DNA from: a bacterium
GTDB taxonomy: Bacteria > Margulisbacteria > Marinamargulisbacteria > UBA817 > JABISL01
Length of the DNA: 47,096 bases
Assembly (NCBI GenBank): GCA_018700055.1
Contig: JABISL010000030.1
Coordinates: 1 to 47,096, forward strand
Direction: 5' to 3'
The notes below the pieces were generated by a model. That model was not told the DNA's origin and made no database searches. It saw only the letters and a list, made by a program, of their open reading frames with translations. Shown one piece after another: positions 24,727 to 32,591 of this stretch (its first letter is position 1; each line of letters starts with the position of its first letter). The position numbers and the translations under genes were made by a program.

Positions 24727-26289
24727 CAACTTATGAATTTTATGTTAGAAGACCAACTGCAAAAATCAGAAGGTCAACAGTCACTTTTTGAGAATAAGCG
24801 CCGTACCATACCTCAATTGGTCTTGCCTTCTTTTGGGTCGGCTCAGAACCTTCAATACCAGCCGTTAACCTCACAATCAAAACGAATTGAAACACCTTAC
24901 GAAAAAGAGCTTAAAAAAAAGTTTGAAAAAACCTTCTCAACCCAAGTTTTGGAGCCAGTAGAAGGTAACACGCAAGCGAGTACTCCAAAGCCCAAAGGGA
25001 AGCGGATTGCGGTTCTCTTTTCAGGAGGGCCGGCTTCGGGAGGCCATAATGTGGTTGCTGGGCTGTTGCAGATGTTGGGCGAGCACAATACCTTGCTGGG
25101 TGTTTTAAATGGTCCCAAAGGATTATTGAAGGGAACCTTTATTGAGATAACGATCGGTGAGATAGACCGAATCCAAAATCAAGGCGGATTCAATCTATTG
25201 GGGTCAGATAGGACCAAGATCAAAACCCGCGAACAGCTCAAGCAAGTGAAGGATATGGTTATCTATTACAATTTGGATGGCATTGTAATTATTGGGGGAG
25301 ACGACTCCAATACGAATGCCGCGATAATGGCTGAGTACTTAGCGGATATTAACTGTTCGGTGGTTGGGGTTTCAAAGACGATTGATGGTGATGTTCAGGT
25401 AGAGGATTATCTACCTATTTCATTCGGGTTTGATACCGCAACCAAAATCTATTCAGAGACCGTAGGGAATATCCTTCAGGATGCCGCATCGTCTCGTAAA
25501 TACTGGCATTTTATTAAATTGATGGGACGCCATGCCAGTCATGTGACTATTGAGGTATCGCTTCAAACCCATCCGCCGCTTACATTTATCTCCGAGGCTG
25601 TTCAGTCAAAGAAAATGACGTGGAGTGACATCGTAGACGCAACATGTGATGCGGTGGTGACACGGTATAACAAAGGAATGAGTTATGGTGCGGTGCTGCT
25701 CCCTGAGGGCTTAGTAGAGCATTTGGCCGATGGTGATGCCATATGGGATCATTTCGAAGACTCGGTAGGGTTTGATTCCCATGGCAATCGGAAGTTATCT
25801 CAAATCGAAACGGAGAAAGTTTTGATGAAGCATGTACAAGTACGATTAACTCAGACCCATCCGGAGATTCCTTTTGAGGGGATTACACACTTTCTAGGTT
25901 ATGAAGGGCGGTGTGCGGCACCTACTCAGTTTGATGCATTTTTCACATTTAATTTGGGGGTGTTGGCCGGGACGTTGGTTCTGCAGGGGGCAACGGGCAT
26001 GATGGGGGTTATTGGGAATTGGGATGAAGGAGGACGCGTTGCCGCAGTTCCTTTGACAGCGCTACTGACGCAAGAAGAAAGAAGTGGTCAGACGGAGTGG
26101 GTATTGAAAAAACAATGCGTTAATTTGAAAAGTGGGGCGTATACTTATTGGGAGTCTCGTCAAAAAGACTGGCTTGAATCCGATGCCTTTAATTCCCCAG
26201 GGCCACGGCAGTATGAAGGGGAAAGCGCCAATCAATTGCCTATATTAGTGGCGCTCAATCAAGGCTATCAATCACTTAAATTCAATTGA
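24718..26289 (+). CDS. pfp: Pyrophosphate-dependent 6-phosphofructokinase
   Basis: Phosphorylates fructose 6-phosphate with pyrophosphate rather than ATP, a reversible glycolytic step. The phosphate-donor loop is LFSGGPASGGHN (~residues 100-111). IIGGDDSNTNAAIMAEYL (~196-213) has Asp where ATP enzymes have Gly (GGDGS), the known determinant of PPi use. The catalytic region is KTIDGDV. Substrate-binding stretches are KLMGRHASHVTIE (~267-279) and GYEGRCAAPTQFD. Length 523 with a ~95-residue N-terminal extension resembles the long (plant beta-like) PFP group. The start at 24718 lies in a duplicated motif; ATG 24733, behind GGGGAA, is an alternative. Precedes pepF by 10 nt. Confidence 0.94.
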   Translation: MGNQLMNFMLEDQLQKSEGQQSLFENKRRTIPQLVLPSFGSAQNLQYQPLTSQSKRIETPYEKELKKKFEKTFSTQVLEPVEGNTQASTPKPKGKRIAVLFSGGPASGGHNVVAGLLQMLGEHNTLLGVLNGPKGLLKGTFIEITIGEIDRIQNQGGFNLLGSDRTKIKTREQLKQVKDMVIYYNLDGIVIIGGDDSNTNAAIMAEYLADINCSVVGVSKTIDGDVQVEDYLPISFGFDTATKIYSETVGNILQDAASSRKYWHFIKLMGRHASHVTIEVSLQTHPPLTFISEAVQSKKMTWSDIVDATCDAVVTRYNKGMSYGAVLLPEGLVEHLADGDAIWDHFEDSVGFDSHGNRKLSQIETEKVLMKHVQVRLTQTHPEIPFEGITHFLGYEGRCAAPTQFDAFFTFNLGVLAGTLVLQGATGMMGVIGNWDEGGRVAAVPLTALLTQEERSGQTEWVLKKQCVNLKSGAYTYWESRQKDWLESDAFNSPGPRQYEGESANQLPILVALNQGYQSLKFN

Positions 26290-26299
26290 AGGAGTTCAT

Positions 26300-28084
26300 A
26301 TGACTACGAAAACGGAAACCAATTCATTACCCCGATGGGACTTAAAGGATCTTTTGGATGGGCTGGATGATCCTCGCATTGAATTAACCCTAAAGGAAAC
26401 ACCCGAAAAAGCAGCTGCGTTTGAATCCAAATACAAAGGAAAATTAGCTCAACTCAGTCCGGAAGGATTACTTGAGGCGATTCAAACACTTGAATCGATT
26501 AAGACACCTTTTTGGCAACTAAGTCAGTATGCGTCATTAAGAAATGCGACTGACACATCTGATGAAGCCATCAAGTCGTTGGTGGATCGTATCGATGGCG
26601 TAGGGGCTCAAATATCCAATCACCTGGTCTTCTTTGGACTTGAAATCGGAGCCATGAGCGCCACTGACTTTGCTAAGTGGGATGGGCAAGACGTACTTAA
26701 AGACTTTTCATATCCACTCCAACATATCCGTCATAAGGCGAGATATCACTTGTCTGAGAATGAAGAGCAGATGGTTAATATGAAAGACCTAACGGGTGTC
26801 GATGCTTTTCAAAAACTCTATGAAGAATTTACCAGTGCATTCGAATTTGAGTTTGAAGTAGATGGTGAGCTCAAGAAGATGAATGGCAGTGAGTTACGTG
26901 CATTACGACAGGACAAAGATCCTAAGGTGCGCCGTGCAGCGATGAAGCTTTTCTATTCTAAGTATGAAGAACAAGAAATCGTATTTACTCAGACATTCAA
27001 TGCGATTGTTAAGGACTTTAATCTAGAGCGTCAGAAGCGGGGGTATGAGTCATCAATATCCGTAATGAACGAAGGAAACGATCTATCAGATAAAGCGGTA
27101 CAAACATTACATGATGTAACCACTGAGTCGTATAAGCTAGTAAATCGCTATTACAAGATCAAGAAACAAATTTTGGGATTGGATGAGTTAACACTTGCAG
27201 ATATATATGCCCCAATGCCTAAGGCAGAGACTAAGATTGAATGGGACTCATCTGTTCAGCTCGTGCTCGATAGTTTTCAGGCTTTTGACTCCGAGTTTCA
27301 TGGCATGGCCAAGCAAATGTTTGATGAAGACCGTGTGGATGCGCCAACAGGTAAAAGAAAACGGGGTGGGGCATTCTGTTCTAGCTCAACACCGGATAAG
27401 GCCCCTTATGTGCTATTGAACTTTATGGGGCGCCAACGGGATGTATCGACAATGGCTCATGAATTGGGTCATGCGATTCATGCGATGTTGTCTACGGATC
27501 TACCGTTGTGGACGAACCATGCGATATTGCCGCTTTGTGAGACCGCTTCAGTATTTTGCGAAATGATACTGACTGATCATATGAAAAAACAAATCACAGA
27601 CCCCAAAGAAAAAAGAGCTTTGATAACGGACAAACTAGAAGACTTGTTTGCTACTAGTCATCGCCAAAATATGTTCTCTCGATTTGAGATGGCTGCCCAT
27701 GCTCAGATGAGTGAGTCTCGTATGGGAACAGAAGAGTTGTGCGATCTATATACCTCTGAGCTAAAGAAGATGTTTGGTGATGCGGTGACTTATACACCGG
27801 AATACCGATGGGAGTGGGCAACCATTCCTCATATCTACCAGGTGCCGTTCTATGTTTATGCGTATAACTTCGGTAACCTACTCGTTATTGCGCTCTACCA
27901 ACAGTATCTAGAAGAAGGGGAGTCGTTTATTCCCAAGCTTAAGAAGATGCTAGCAATGGGAAGTTCTGCTTCTCCTAAGGAAATAACAGAAGCCATTGGG
28001 GTGGATATCGAGTCTCCTGAGTTTTGGCGTAAAAGCCTCACTTACATCGAAGGTATGATCAACGAATTAGAGACTTTGGTTTAA
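26300..28084 (+). CDS. pepF: Oligoendopeptidase F-like M3 metallopeptidase
   Basis: A cytosolic zinc endopeptidase that degrades short peptides. The catalytic motif is H387-E-L-G-H391 in MAHELGHAIHAM, with the third-ligand region CETASVFCEMIL about 27 residues on. Downstream EYRWEWATIPHIYQVPFYVYAYNFGNLL is a typical PepF substrate-binding stretch. Length 594 matches the family. Strong Shine-Dalgarno AAGGAG at 26288-26293, overlapping the end of the PFK gene, so the two are co-transcribed. Together with pepA it gives two peptide-degrading enzymes in the window. Confidence 0.95.
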   Translation: MTTKTETNSLPRWDLKDLLDGLDDPRIELTLKETPEKAAAFESKYKGKLAQLSPEGLLEAIQTLESIKTPFWQLSQYASLRNATDTSDEAIKSLVDRIDGVGAQISNHLVFFGLEIGAMSATDFAKWDGQDVLKDFSYPLQHIRHKARYHLSENEEQMVNMKDLTGVDAFQKLYEEFTSAFEFEFEVDGELKKMNGSELRALRQDKDPKVRRAAMKLFYSKYEEQEIVFTQTFNAIVKDFNLERQKRGYESSISVMNEGNDLSDKAVQTLHDVTTESYKLVNRYYKIKKQILGLDELTLADIYAPMPKAETKIEWDSSVQLVLDSFQAFDSEFHGMAKQMFDEDRVDAPTGKRKRGGAFCSSSTPDKAPYVLLNFMGRQRDVSTMAHELGHAIHAMLSTDLPLWTNHAILPLCETASVFCEMILTDHMKKQITDPKEKRALITDKLEDLFATSHRQNMFSRFEMAAHAQMSESRMGTEELCDLYTSELKKMFGDAVTYTPEYRWEWATIPHIYQVPFYVYAYNFGNLLVIALYQQYLEEGESFIPKLKKMLAMGSSASPKEITEAIGVDIESPEFWRKSLTYIEGMINELETLV

Positions 28085-28098
28085 AGGAGATAATCGTC

Positions 28099-28392
28099 AT
28101 AGTAGGACAAACAGGACCAACGGGTAGTGCATTTACTAGAGTCGTTCAGAAAAGTAGTCGCCCTGATTTGAAACAATTTGGCGATAAGCTAAACGCTTTA
28201 GGGGCGGCCTTAAGTGATGCGAACGTTTTAGAGACAAGTAATGAAATAAAATCTACGCTAGAAGAGCTTGCCACTTTTTTGAAATCTCAAGCACATTCAG
28301 ATTCTTCTCGAAGCAGGGTTTCAATGATTCAAAAGCCTTTATCCGAAGAAATAGAGCGGCTTAATAATCTAAATCAAGAAAGAGTAGCCTGA
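28099..28392 (+). CDS. Small helical hypothetical protein, apparent AUA start, 97 aa
   Basis: The frame is open from the pepF stop to TGA at 28390. AAAGGAG at 28083-28089 is a strong Shine-Dalgarno, overlapping the pepF stop. The only in-frame codon at correct spacing that resembles a start is ATA at 28099 (9 nt downstream), giving IVGQTGPTGSAF as the N-terminus. The next conventional start, TTG at 28168, has no Shine-Dalgarno and lies 79 nt from it. The rest is mostly helical (LNALGAALSDANVLETSNEIKS..., LEELATFL). No signal peptide or TM. Function unknown. Either a rare AUA start is used or the base at 28101 is a sequencing error for G (ATG). Confidence 0.6.
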   Translation: MVGQTGPTGSAFTRVVQKSSRPDLKQFGDKLNALGAALSDANVLETSNEIKSTLEELATFLKSQAHSDSSRSRVSMIQKPLSEEIERLNNLNQERVA

Positions 28393-28437
28393 TCATACCT
28401 ATCTAAAGTGCAGACCCATCGAAAAACCTTAATTCTT

Positions 28438-28467
28438 TTGCGGTTGAGTGTGTGTCTCCCGTATAAT
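28438..28467 (+). promoter_or_regulatory. Promoter of FGGY-like/tsaB operon
   Basis: TTGCGG (28438-28443), 18-nt spacer and TATAAT (28462-28467). The ATG follows 10 nt later at 28478, with no Shine-Dalgarno. Confidence 0.55.
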
Positions 28468-28477
28468 TAAGTTCACG

Positions 28478-29965
28478 ATGCCGCCCAAAAAGAATGTATT
28501 AGTAATCGACCAAACACCCACAAAGATTACCGCGACCATCTATGATGCGCGTGGCGCTCAGATAGGCTCAGGTGAGAAACAGGTGGTATCTCAGTCTCCC
28601 CAGCCGAGATGGGCTCAGTACGACGCTCAAGAAGTGTTTTACGGCGTTCAAGCCTCGATACAAGAGGCCATTCATAAGGCACAAATTAATCCCAATACCT
28701 TAGTGGGTATGGGGTTAACGATGTTGTCAGATTGCGTGGTGGCTTGGAACCCCAAAACGGGCAAGGCTTATACAGAACTTATTGCCCCGCATTGTCTACG
28801 AGCAGAAGGCGTCGCGCAAGCGATGAATAACCCCAGTTGGCGAGATGACATTGTCAGTCAAACAGGTCAACGCATTGAGCCGTATTCAATGGCCTGCAAG
28901 ATCAAGTGGATGAACGAAAATCATGAGTCGGTCATCGAGGTCAATCGTAACGAAAAACCAATCGTTTTTGGCAGTGTCTCCAGTTGGATTTTATTTAATT
29001 TAACAGGGAAAAAATCACTTAAGATGGATGGGTCCGAGGCCTCAAGAAGTCAGCTAATGGCGGTATCCGCGCAAGGATGGAGTCCGCTTTTATGTGATTA
29101 CTTTGGTGTGGATCCCAAGACACTTCCTGATTCAGTACCAAATGTAGAATACTTTGGAATGACGCGTAAGTGTCTATCCCTTCCAGATGGTGTGCCAATC
29201 TATGCCGTATTACCTCAGCATTATGCTGCGTTTGTCGGGCATTGTGCGGGGCAACTTAATGTCGCGTATCTTCATTTTGGAGAGTTATGCCGCTTGATGG
29301 TTCATACAGGTCAGACCCATGTGAGTCAAAAAGACGCCTTTTTGGCCATTCGACTGAATCATGGGAAGAAGCCTAGTTTTGGATTGGAAGGCTATACCGC
29401 ATCGCTAAGTAGCATGATGCCTTGGCTAAATGTATTTCATCAAAATGGGAGAGTGCATCAGTTAGCCGAAGAGGAATTTGCTAATCTTCAGATCAAAGAA
29501 GGCGAGGATCTACTTATCTATCCTATTACTGAGCAGCGGACCTCACAACGGACACTACAGGCGCACAATTATGTAGTGAAAGGGTTAGGCCCTGCAACAA
29601 CCAAACGTCAATTAATGGCTGGCGCATTGGCTTGTTTGGCTTATCAAATTAAATCGCTACTTAATCAATATGAGTTAATCTCAAATACCCATGTTACTGA
29701 GATGATAGTAGATGGAGATTTGGGGGACCATGAGGCGTTACTTCAATGGTTATCGGATGTGCTTCAAATCACGATTACCCGTTTAAAAGAACCGCCGAAC
29801 CGATCAGGAATCGCGCTATTAATTGGTCAGAAAGAACCGGTGATGAGTAAGAAGCCTGCAGTTCAGAACCTAACCGCGGTTCAACGTCGGATGGCTCCCA
29901 ACCTAGATCCATTAAGTAGCTATACTCAATACTCCAATTGGGAAGCCGCTATCCAACACGCATGA
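28478..29965 (+). CDS. Degenerate FGGY carbohydrate kinase (glycerol kinase-like pseudokinase)
   Basis: Length 495 and collinear with GlpK throughout. Matching stretches include VVAWNPKTGKAY, RIEPYSMACKIKWM, FGSVSSWILFNLTG and the final TQYSNWEAAIQHA. The enzyme's working residues are changed. The phosphate loop DQGTTSSR reads DQTPTKIT (residues 11-18). The substrate pair R-E in NQRETT reads S-D in MLSDCV. The catalytic Asp of GDQQAA is Gln247 in PQHYAA. The ATP loop YGTGCF reads HFGELC. Glycerol kinase activity is therefore unlikely; the fold is kept, so a structural or regulatory role is inferred. I chose ATG 28478 over GTG 28448, because the promoter lies between them. It overlaps tsaB by ATGA. 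Confidence 0.8.
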   Translation: MPPKKNVLVIDQTPTKITATIYDARGAQIGSGEKQVVSQSPQPRWAQYDAQEVFYGVQASIQEAIHKAQINPNTLVGMGLTMLSDCVVAWNPKTGKAYTELIAPHCLRAEGVAQAMNNPSWRDDIVSQTGQRIEPYSMACKIKWMNENHESVIEVNRNEKPIVFGSVSSWILFNLTGKKSLKMDGSEASRSQLMAVSAQGWSPLLCDYFGVDPKTLPDSVPNVEYFGMTRKCLSLPDGVPIYAVLPQHYAAFVGHCAGQLNVAYLHFGELCRLMVHTGQTHVSQKDAFLAIRLNHGKKPSFGLEGYTASLSSMMPWLNVFHQNGRVHQLAEEEFANLQIKEGEDLLIYPITEQRTSQRTLQAHNYVVKGLGPATTKRQLMAGALACLAYQIKSLLNQYELISNTHVTEMIVDGDLGDHEALLQWLSDVLQITITRLKEPPNRSGIALLIGQKEPVMSKKPAVQNLTAVQRRMAPNLDPLSSYTQYSNWEAAIQHA

Positions 29966-30615
29966 TAGTCGGACTTCAGACGGCAGTTGGACCTCTTGGT
30001 CTGGCGATTTGGAATCCAGAAACACAACTATGTGTGGGGAGCATTACGTTACCTGACGAAAAAGGGGTAGGGGAAGAACTTGCGATTCATATAGAGACGT
30101 TACTAACCCGATTCAGTCTCGACTGGACGCATGTGACGGGCATTGCTGTGACGATCGGGCCTGGACGTTATACCAACCTTAGATTGGGAACGACTGTTGC
30201 TAATACACTGCATCAAGTAAAAGGGATGCCTGTGTATGGAGTCCAAACCGCCGATGCCTTGGTTTCTCCTTTAGCCAATACCAATCAGATGGCCTACACA
30301 TTACTGCCCGGGCGAACCGGCGAGGTTATTGCCAAGTTGTATCAATTAAGGAATGGTTTATTTCAGGCCGCTTCAGAGAATGTGGTGTGGAAAAAGGACA
30401 CGGTAGCGGATCGTATAGGGCATCGCGACTCAGTCATAGTCGTTGGTCCAAGTCTTCCAGAGTCACTGCAAGCTACCTCAAATATAGATTGCATTACTAC
30501 TTATCCTTTAGCTGAAACTGTGGCTCAATTGGCAACTACAATGCCGCCTCACACCCCCAAGCACCCCAAGGCTTCGCCTTACCTCAAACCCGAGTATGGG
30601 TTTCCTGCCGTTTAG
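29962..30615 (+). CDS. tsaB: tRNA threonylcarbamoyladenosine biosynthesis protein TsaB
   Basis: The partner subunit of TsaD in t6A37 modification of ANN-decoding tRNAs. It is an ASKHA-fold protein without the catalytic site. Family features are the N-terminal strand IVGLQTAVGPLGLAIW and the signature ITIGPGRYTNLRLGTT-like sequence (VTIGPGRYTNLRLG, ~residues 60-75), corresponding to GPGSFTGLRIG elsewhere. VYGVQTADALV follows. Length 217 is usual. Start ATG 29962 overlaps the stop of the FGGY-like gene. TsaD and TsaE are not in the window. Confidence 0.85.
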   Translation: MIVGLQTAVGPLGLAIWNPETQLCVGSITLPDEKGVGEELAIHIETLLTRFSLDWTHVTGIAVTIGPGRYTNLRLGTTVANTLHQVKGMPVYGVQTADALVSPLANTNQMAYTLLPGRTGEVIAKLYQLRNGLFQAASENVVWKKDTVADRIGHRDSVIVVGPSLPESLQATSNIDCITTYPLAETVAQLATTMPPHTPKHPKASPYLKPEYGFPAV

Positions 30616-30630
30616 CTACGCTCAATAACC

Positions 30631-30698
30631 TTGGCATTCCTACTCAACCCATGCTACTATCAAGCACGAATCTGGCACTCAGATAAAAAGAGTGCTAA
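30631..30698 (+). promoter_or_regulatory. Heat-shock promoter with CIRCE operator
   Basis: TTGGCA (30631-30636), 18-nt spacer and TACTAT (30655-30660). Next is a CIRCE element: CTGGCACTC (30672-30680), 9-nt spacer, GAGTGCTAA (30690-30698). The right arm is a perfect match to TTAGCACTC-N9-GAGTGCTAA and the left arm differs at two positions. It sits in the leader of hrcA, where HrcA would block transcription. Confidence 0.9.
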
Positions 30699-30723
30699 GT
30701 TAACTTAGGATTTTGATCGAATC

Positions 30724-31755
30724 ATGAAGACACGGCAACAAGATATTTTGAAGACGACCATCGCGGATTTTATCTATACAGCTGAGCCTGTAGGGTCCAA
30801 GACCTTACAATCGAAGTATAAGATCAACTGCAGCCCTGCGACCATTCGTAATGAGCTTAAGACCCTCGTTGATGAAGGGTATTTAGAGCATGTACATACC
30901 TCTTCCGGGCGTGTGCCTACAGATAAAGGGTATCGATATTTCGTAGATAAGTTATCCGAGAAGCAAACGATGCCGGCACAAGAAGAGCTTTGGTTTAAGG
31001 AACAGTTTCAACATATGGGAAGCAATATCCAGGACATGTTGATTCAACTGACTGAGTTAATGTCTTCGGTTATGGACTATACAACGATTGTAATGCTGCC
31101 CAGTATCTTTCAGGAGTCGCTTAAGGCTGCTCATCTAGTGTTAGTCGACATTGATACGGTTCTGATTACCTTAATGAGTACTTTGGGAATGAATCATCAA
31201 GCGGTAGTGAATATCTCTGGGGATGTGAACCAAGAAGATCTAACCAAAATCGCTAATCTATTAACACATAAACTAGGCGGCCAATCCTTTTCAGCCCTGG
31301 ATAATATTGATGTCGACTACCTTATTAAGGAGCTTCCTTCATATAAAGGGGTGTTCGAAGAGTTGGTTCTCTCTATAGGGAAGATGAATGAGTCTCTCAA
31401 GTCTCAAAAAAGTATTTACACCAAAGGAAAAGGAAATATGCTTCGCTTGCCGGAGTTTGAGAATATTTCTTATGCTAGAGAGGTAATGGAATGCTTAGAA
31501 GAAACCAAGGTATTGCACCAGCTAATGCAGCGTCATATCGATACCGGAACGGTTGAGGCCTTTATTGGTGGCGAAAATGGTGTAGAATCCCTAAGTCAAT
31601 GTAGTGTGCTGATGGCACCCTATACAGTAGAAGGAAAAACGGTGGGGTCGATTAGTGTACTAGGCCCCAAGCGAATGGATTATGCCCGATTAATGGCATT
31701 GATTCACCGGTTATCCGGCATGATAGAAGATCAAATGAAACCACAAGAGGTGTAG
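30724..31755 (+). CDS. hrcA: Heat-inducible transcription repressor HrcA
   Basis: Represses chaperone operons by binding CIRCE; activity depends on chaperones in most bacteria. The winged-helix domain is at residues ~1-75 (PVGSKTLQSKYKINCSPATIRNELKTL, then SGRVPTDKGYRYFVD). The GAF-like C-terminal domain ends with the characteristic stretch VGSISVLGPKRMDYARLMALI near residues 305-325. Length 343 is normal. It is the first gene of hrcA-grpE-dnaK-dnaJ and lies just downstream of its own CIRCE site, so it is autoregulated. A weak AGGA lies ~12 nt before the ATG. Confidence 0.96.
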   Translation: MKTRQQDILKTTIADFIYTAEPVGSKTLQSKYKINCSPATIRNELKTLVDEGYLEHVHTSSGRVPTDKGYRYFVDKLSEKQTMPAQEELWFKEQFQHMGSNIQDMLIQLTELMSSVMDYTTIVMLPSIFQESLKAAHLVLVDIDTVLITLMSTLGMNHQAVVNISGDVNQEDLTKIANLLTHKLGGQSFSALDNIDVDYLIKELPSYKGVFEELVLSIGKMNESLKSQKSIYTKGKGNMLRLPEFENISYAREVMECLEETKVLHQLMQRHIDTGTVEAFIGGENGVESLSQCSVLMAPYTVEGKTVGSISVLGPKRMDYARLMALIHRLSGMIEDQMKPQEV

Positions 31756-31756
31756 G

Positions 31757-32455
31757 ATGAGTAAAGCAAAAACTAAGAAAACGAAAGAACCTAAGGACGA
31801 GACAGAACCCGTTCTGAATGAAACAGTTAAAGATGAATCCCCAGAAACAGATTCTGAAAAAACGACTGAAGCAAAAGATAGTCAGGCTACAGACCCTAAA
31901 GTAGAACCTGTTCCTACAGAAACAATTAACATCGCAGATATCCAAGCGCAGGCCGCAGCAAAAGATGGCGCGCCCTCTGAAACGCCTGTTATTCACGAGC
32001 CCCCTAGTGTAGCTCTATTGGCCCAAGTTAAGGCTGCAGAAGATGCTAAGCTTCGTGCTCTAGCAGAGTTAGAGAATGTAAAACGTCGGACTGAGCAAGA
32101 TAAGATTAACTTTAAAAAATTCGCTAATGAACGCGTGATCGAAGAGTTGTTTCCTGTTCTAGACGGGTTTGGAATGGCGATGAAGCAAGTGGAGTCTACT
32201 GAAAATAAAGAAGTTAAGAATGTTCTTCAAGGGTTTGAGTTTATTCAACAGATGCTTACTCAGTTCCTAGAGAAGAGTGGTGTTGTTGCGGTAGAGCCTA
32301 AGGTAGGTGATGAGTTTGATCCCAATCTTCACCAGGCGATGTCTCAAGAGAAGAGTGAGGACGCTAAGTCCAATACGATTATTCGGGTTATGCAGTCTGG
32401 CTATACGCTCAACGGACGTAACATTCGTCCGGCGATGGTTGTTGTTGCTGAATAA
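31757..32455 (+). CDS. grpE: Nucleotide exchange factor GrpE
   Basis: Releases ADP from DnaK. The conserved part starts near residue 90: long coiled-coil LLAQVKAAEDAKLRALAELENVKRR, then FANERVIEELFPVLDGFGMAM and the beta-wing domain ending QSGYTLNGRNIRPAMVVVAE. The first ~90 residues form a Lys/Glu/Thr-rich, probably disordered extension, longer than usual. It starts 1 nt after the hrcA stop, with AGAGG overlapping that gene's end as Shine-Dalgarno. Confidence 0.95.
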   Translation: MSKAKTKKTKEPKDETEPVLNETVKDESPETDSEKTTEAKDSQATDPKVEPVPTETINIADIQAQAAAKDGAPSETPVIHEPPSVALLAQVKAAEDAKLRALAELENVKRRTEQDKINFKKFANERVIEELFPVLDGFGMAMKQVESTENKEVKNVLQGFEFIQQMLTQFLEKSGVVAVEPKVGDEFDPNLHQAMSQEKSEDAKSNTIIRVMQSGYTLNGRNIRPAMVVVAE

Positions 32456-32490
32456 TCTATCTTGGCACAATATATGCAATATAGGCTCAG

Positions 32491-32506
32491 GATGATAAAA
32501 ATCATC
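32491..32506. other. Small hairpin after grpE
   Basis: GATGAT (32491-32496) pairs with ATCATC (32501-32506) around AAAA. There is no U-tract, so a terminator is not supported. It may be an mRNA-processing site or a protein-binding palindrome between grpE and dnaK. Confidence 0.4.
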
Positions 32507-32522
32507 AAATAGACAAGAAAAA

Positions 32523-32571
32523 TGTTCAAATAATGAACGTGTATATAATTAACATGTCCAATATATGAACA
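32523..32571 (+). promoter_or_regulatory. dnaK promoter flanked by two TGTYCA-N5-TGAACR palindromes
   Basis: Site 1 is TGTTCA (32523-32528), AATAA, TGAACG (32534-32539). Site 2 is TGTCCA (32555-32560), ATATA, TGAACA (32566-32571). Centres are 32 bp apart, about three helical turns, and a perfect TATAAT (32544-32549) lies between them. A -35 is not obvious. The arrangement looks like paired repressor sites over a promoter that serves dnaK-dnaJ separately from hrcA-grpE. The regulator is unknown; the sites are not CIRCE. Confidence 0.55.
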
Positions 32572-32591
32572 CTTATAAAAAGGAGATAACT

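Noticed and set aside
28478-29965. Simple annotation as active glycerol kinase
   Set aside because: The phosphate loop, substrate pair, catalytic Asp and ATP loop residues are all substituted.
32456-32591. A second CIRCE element or a terminator between grpE and dnaK
   Set aside because: No TTAGCACTC/GAGTGCTAA half-sites, and the GATGAT/ATCATC hairpin lacks a U-tract.
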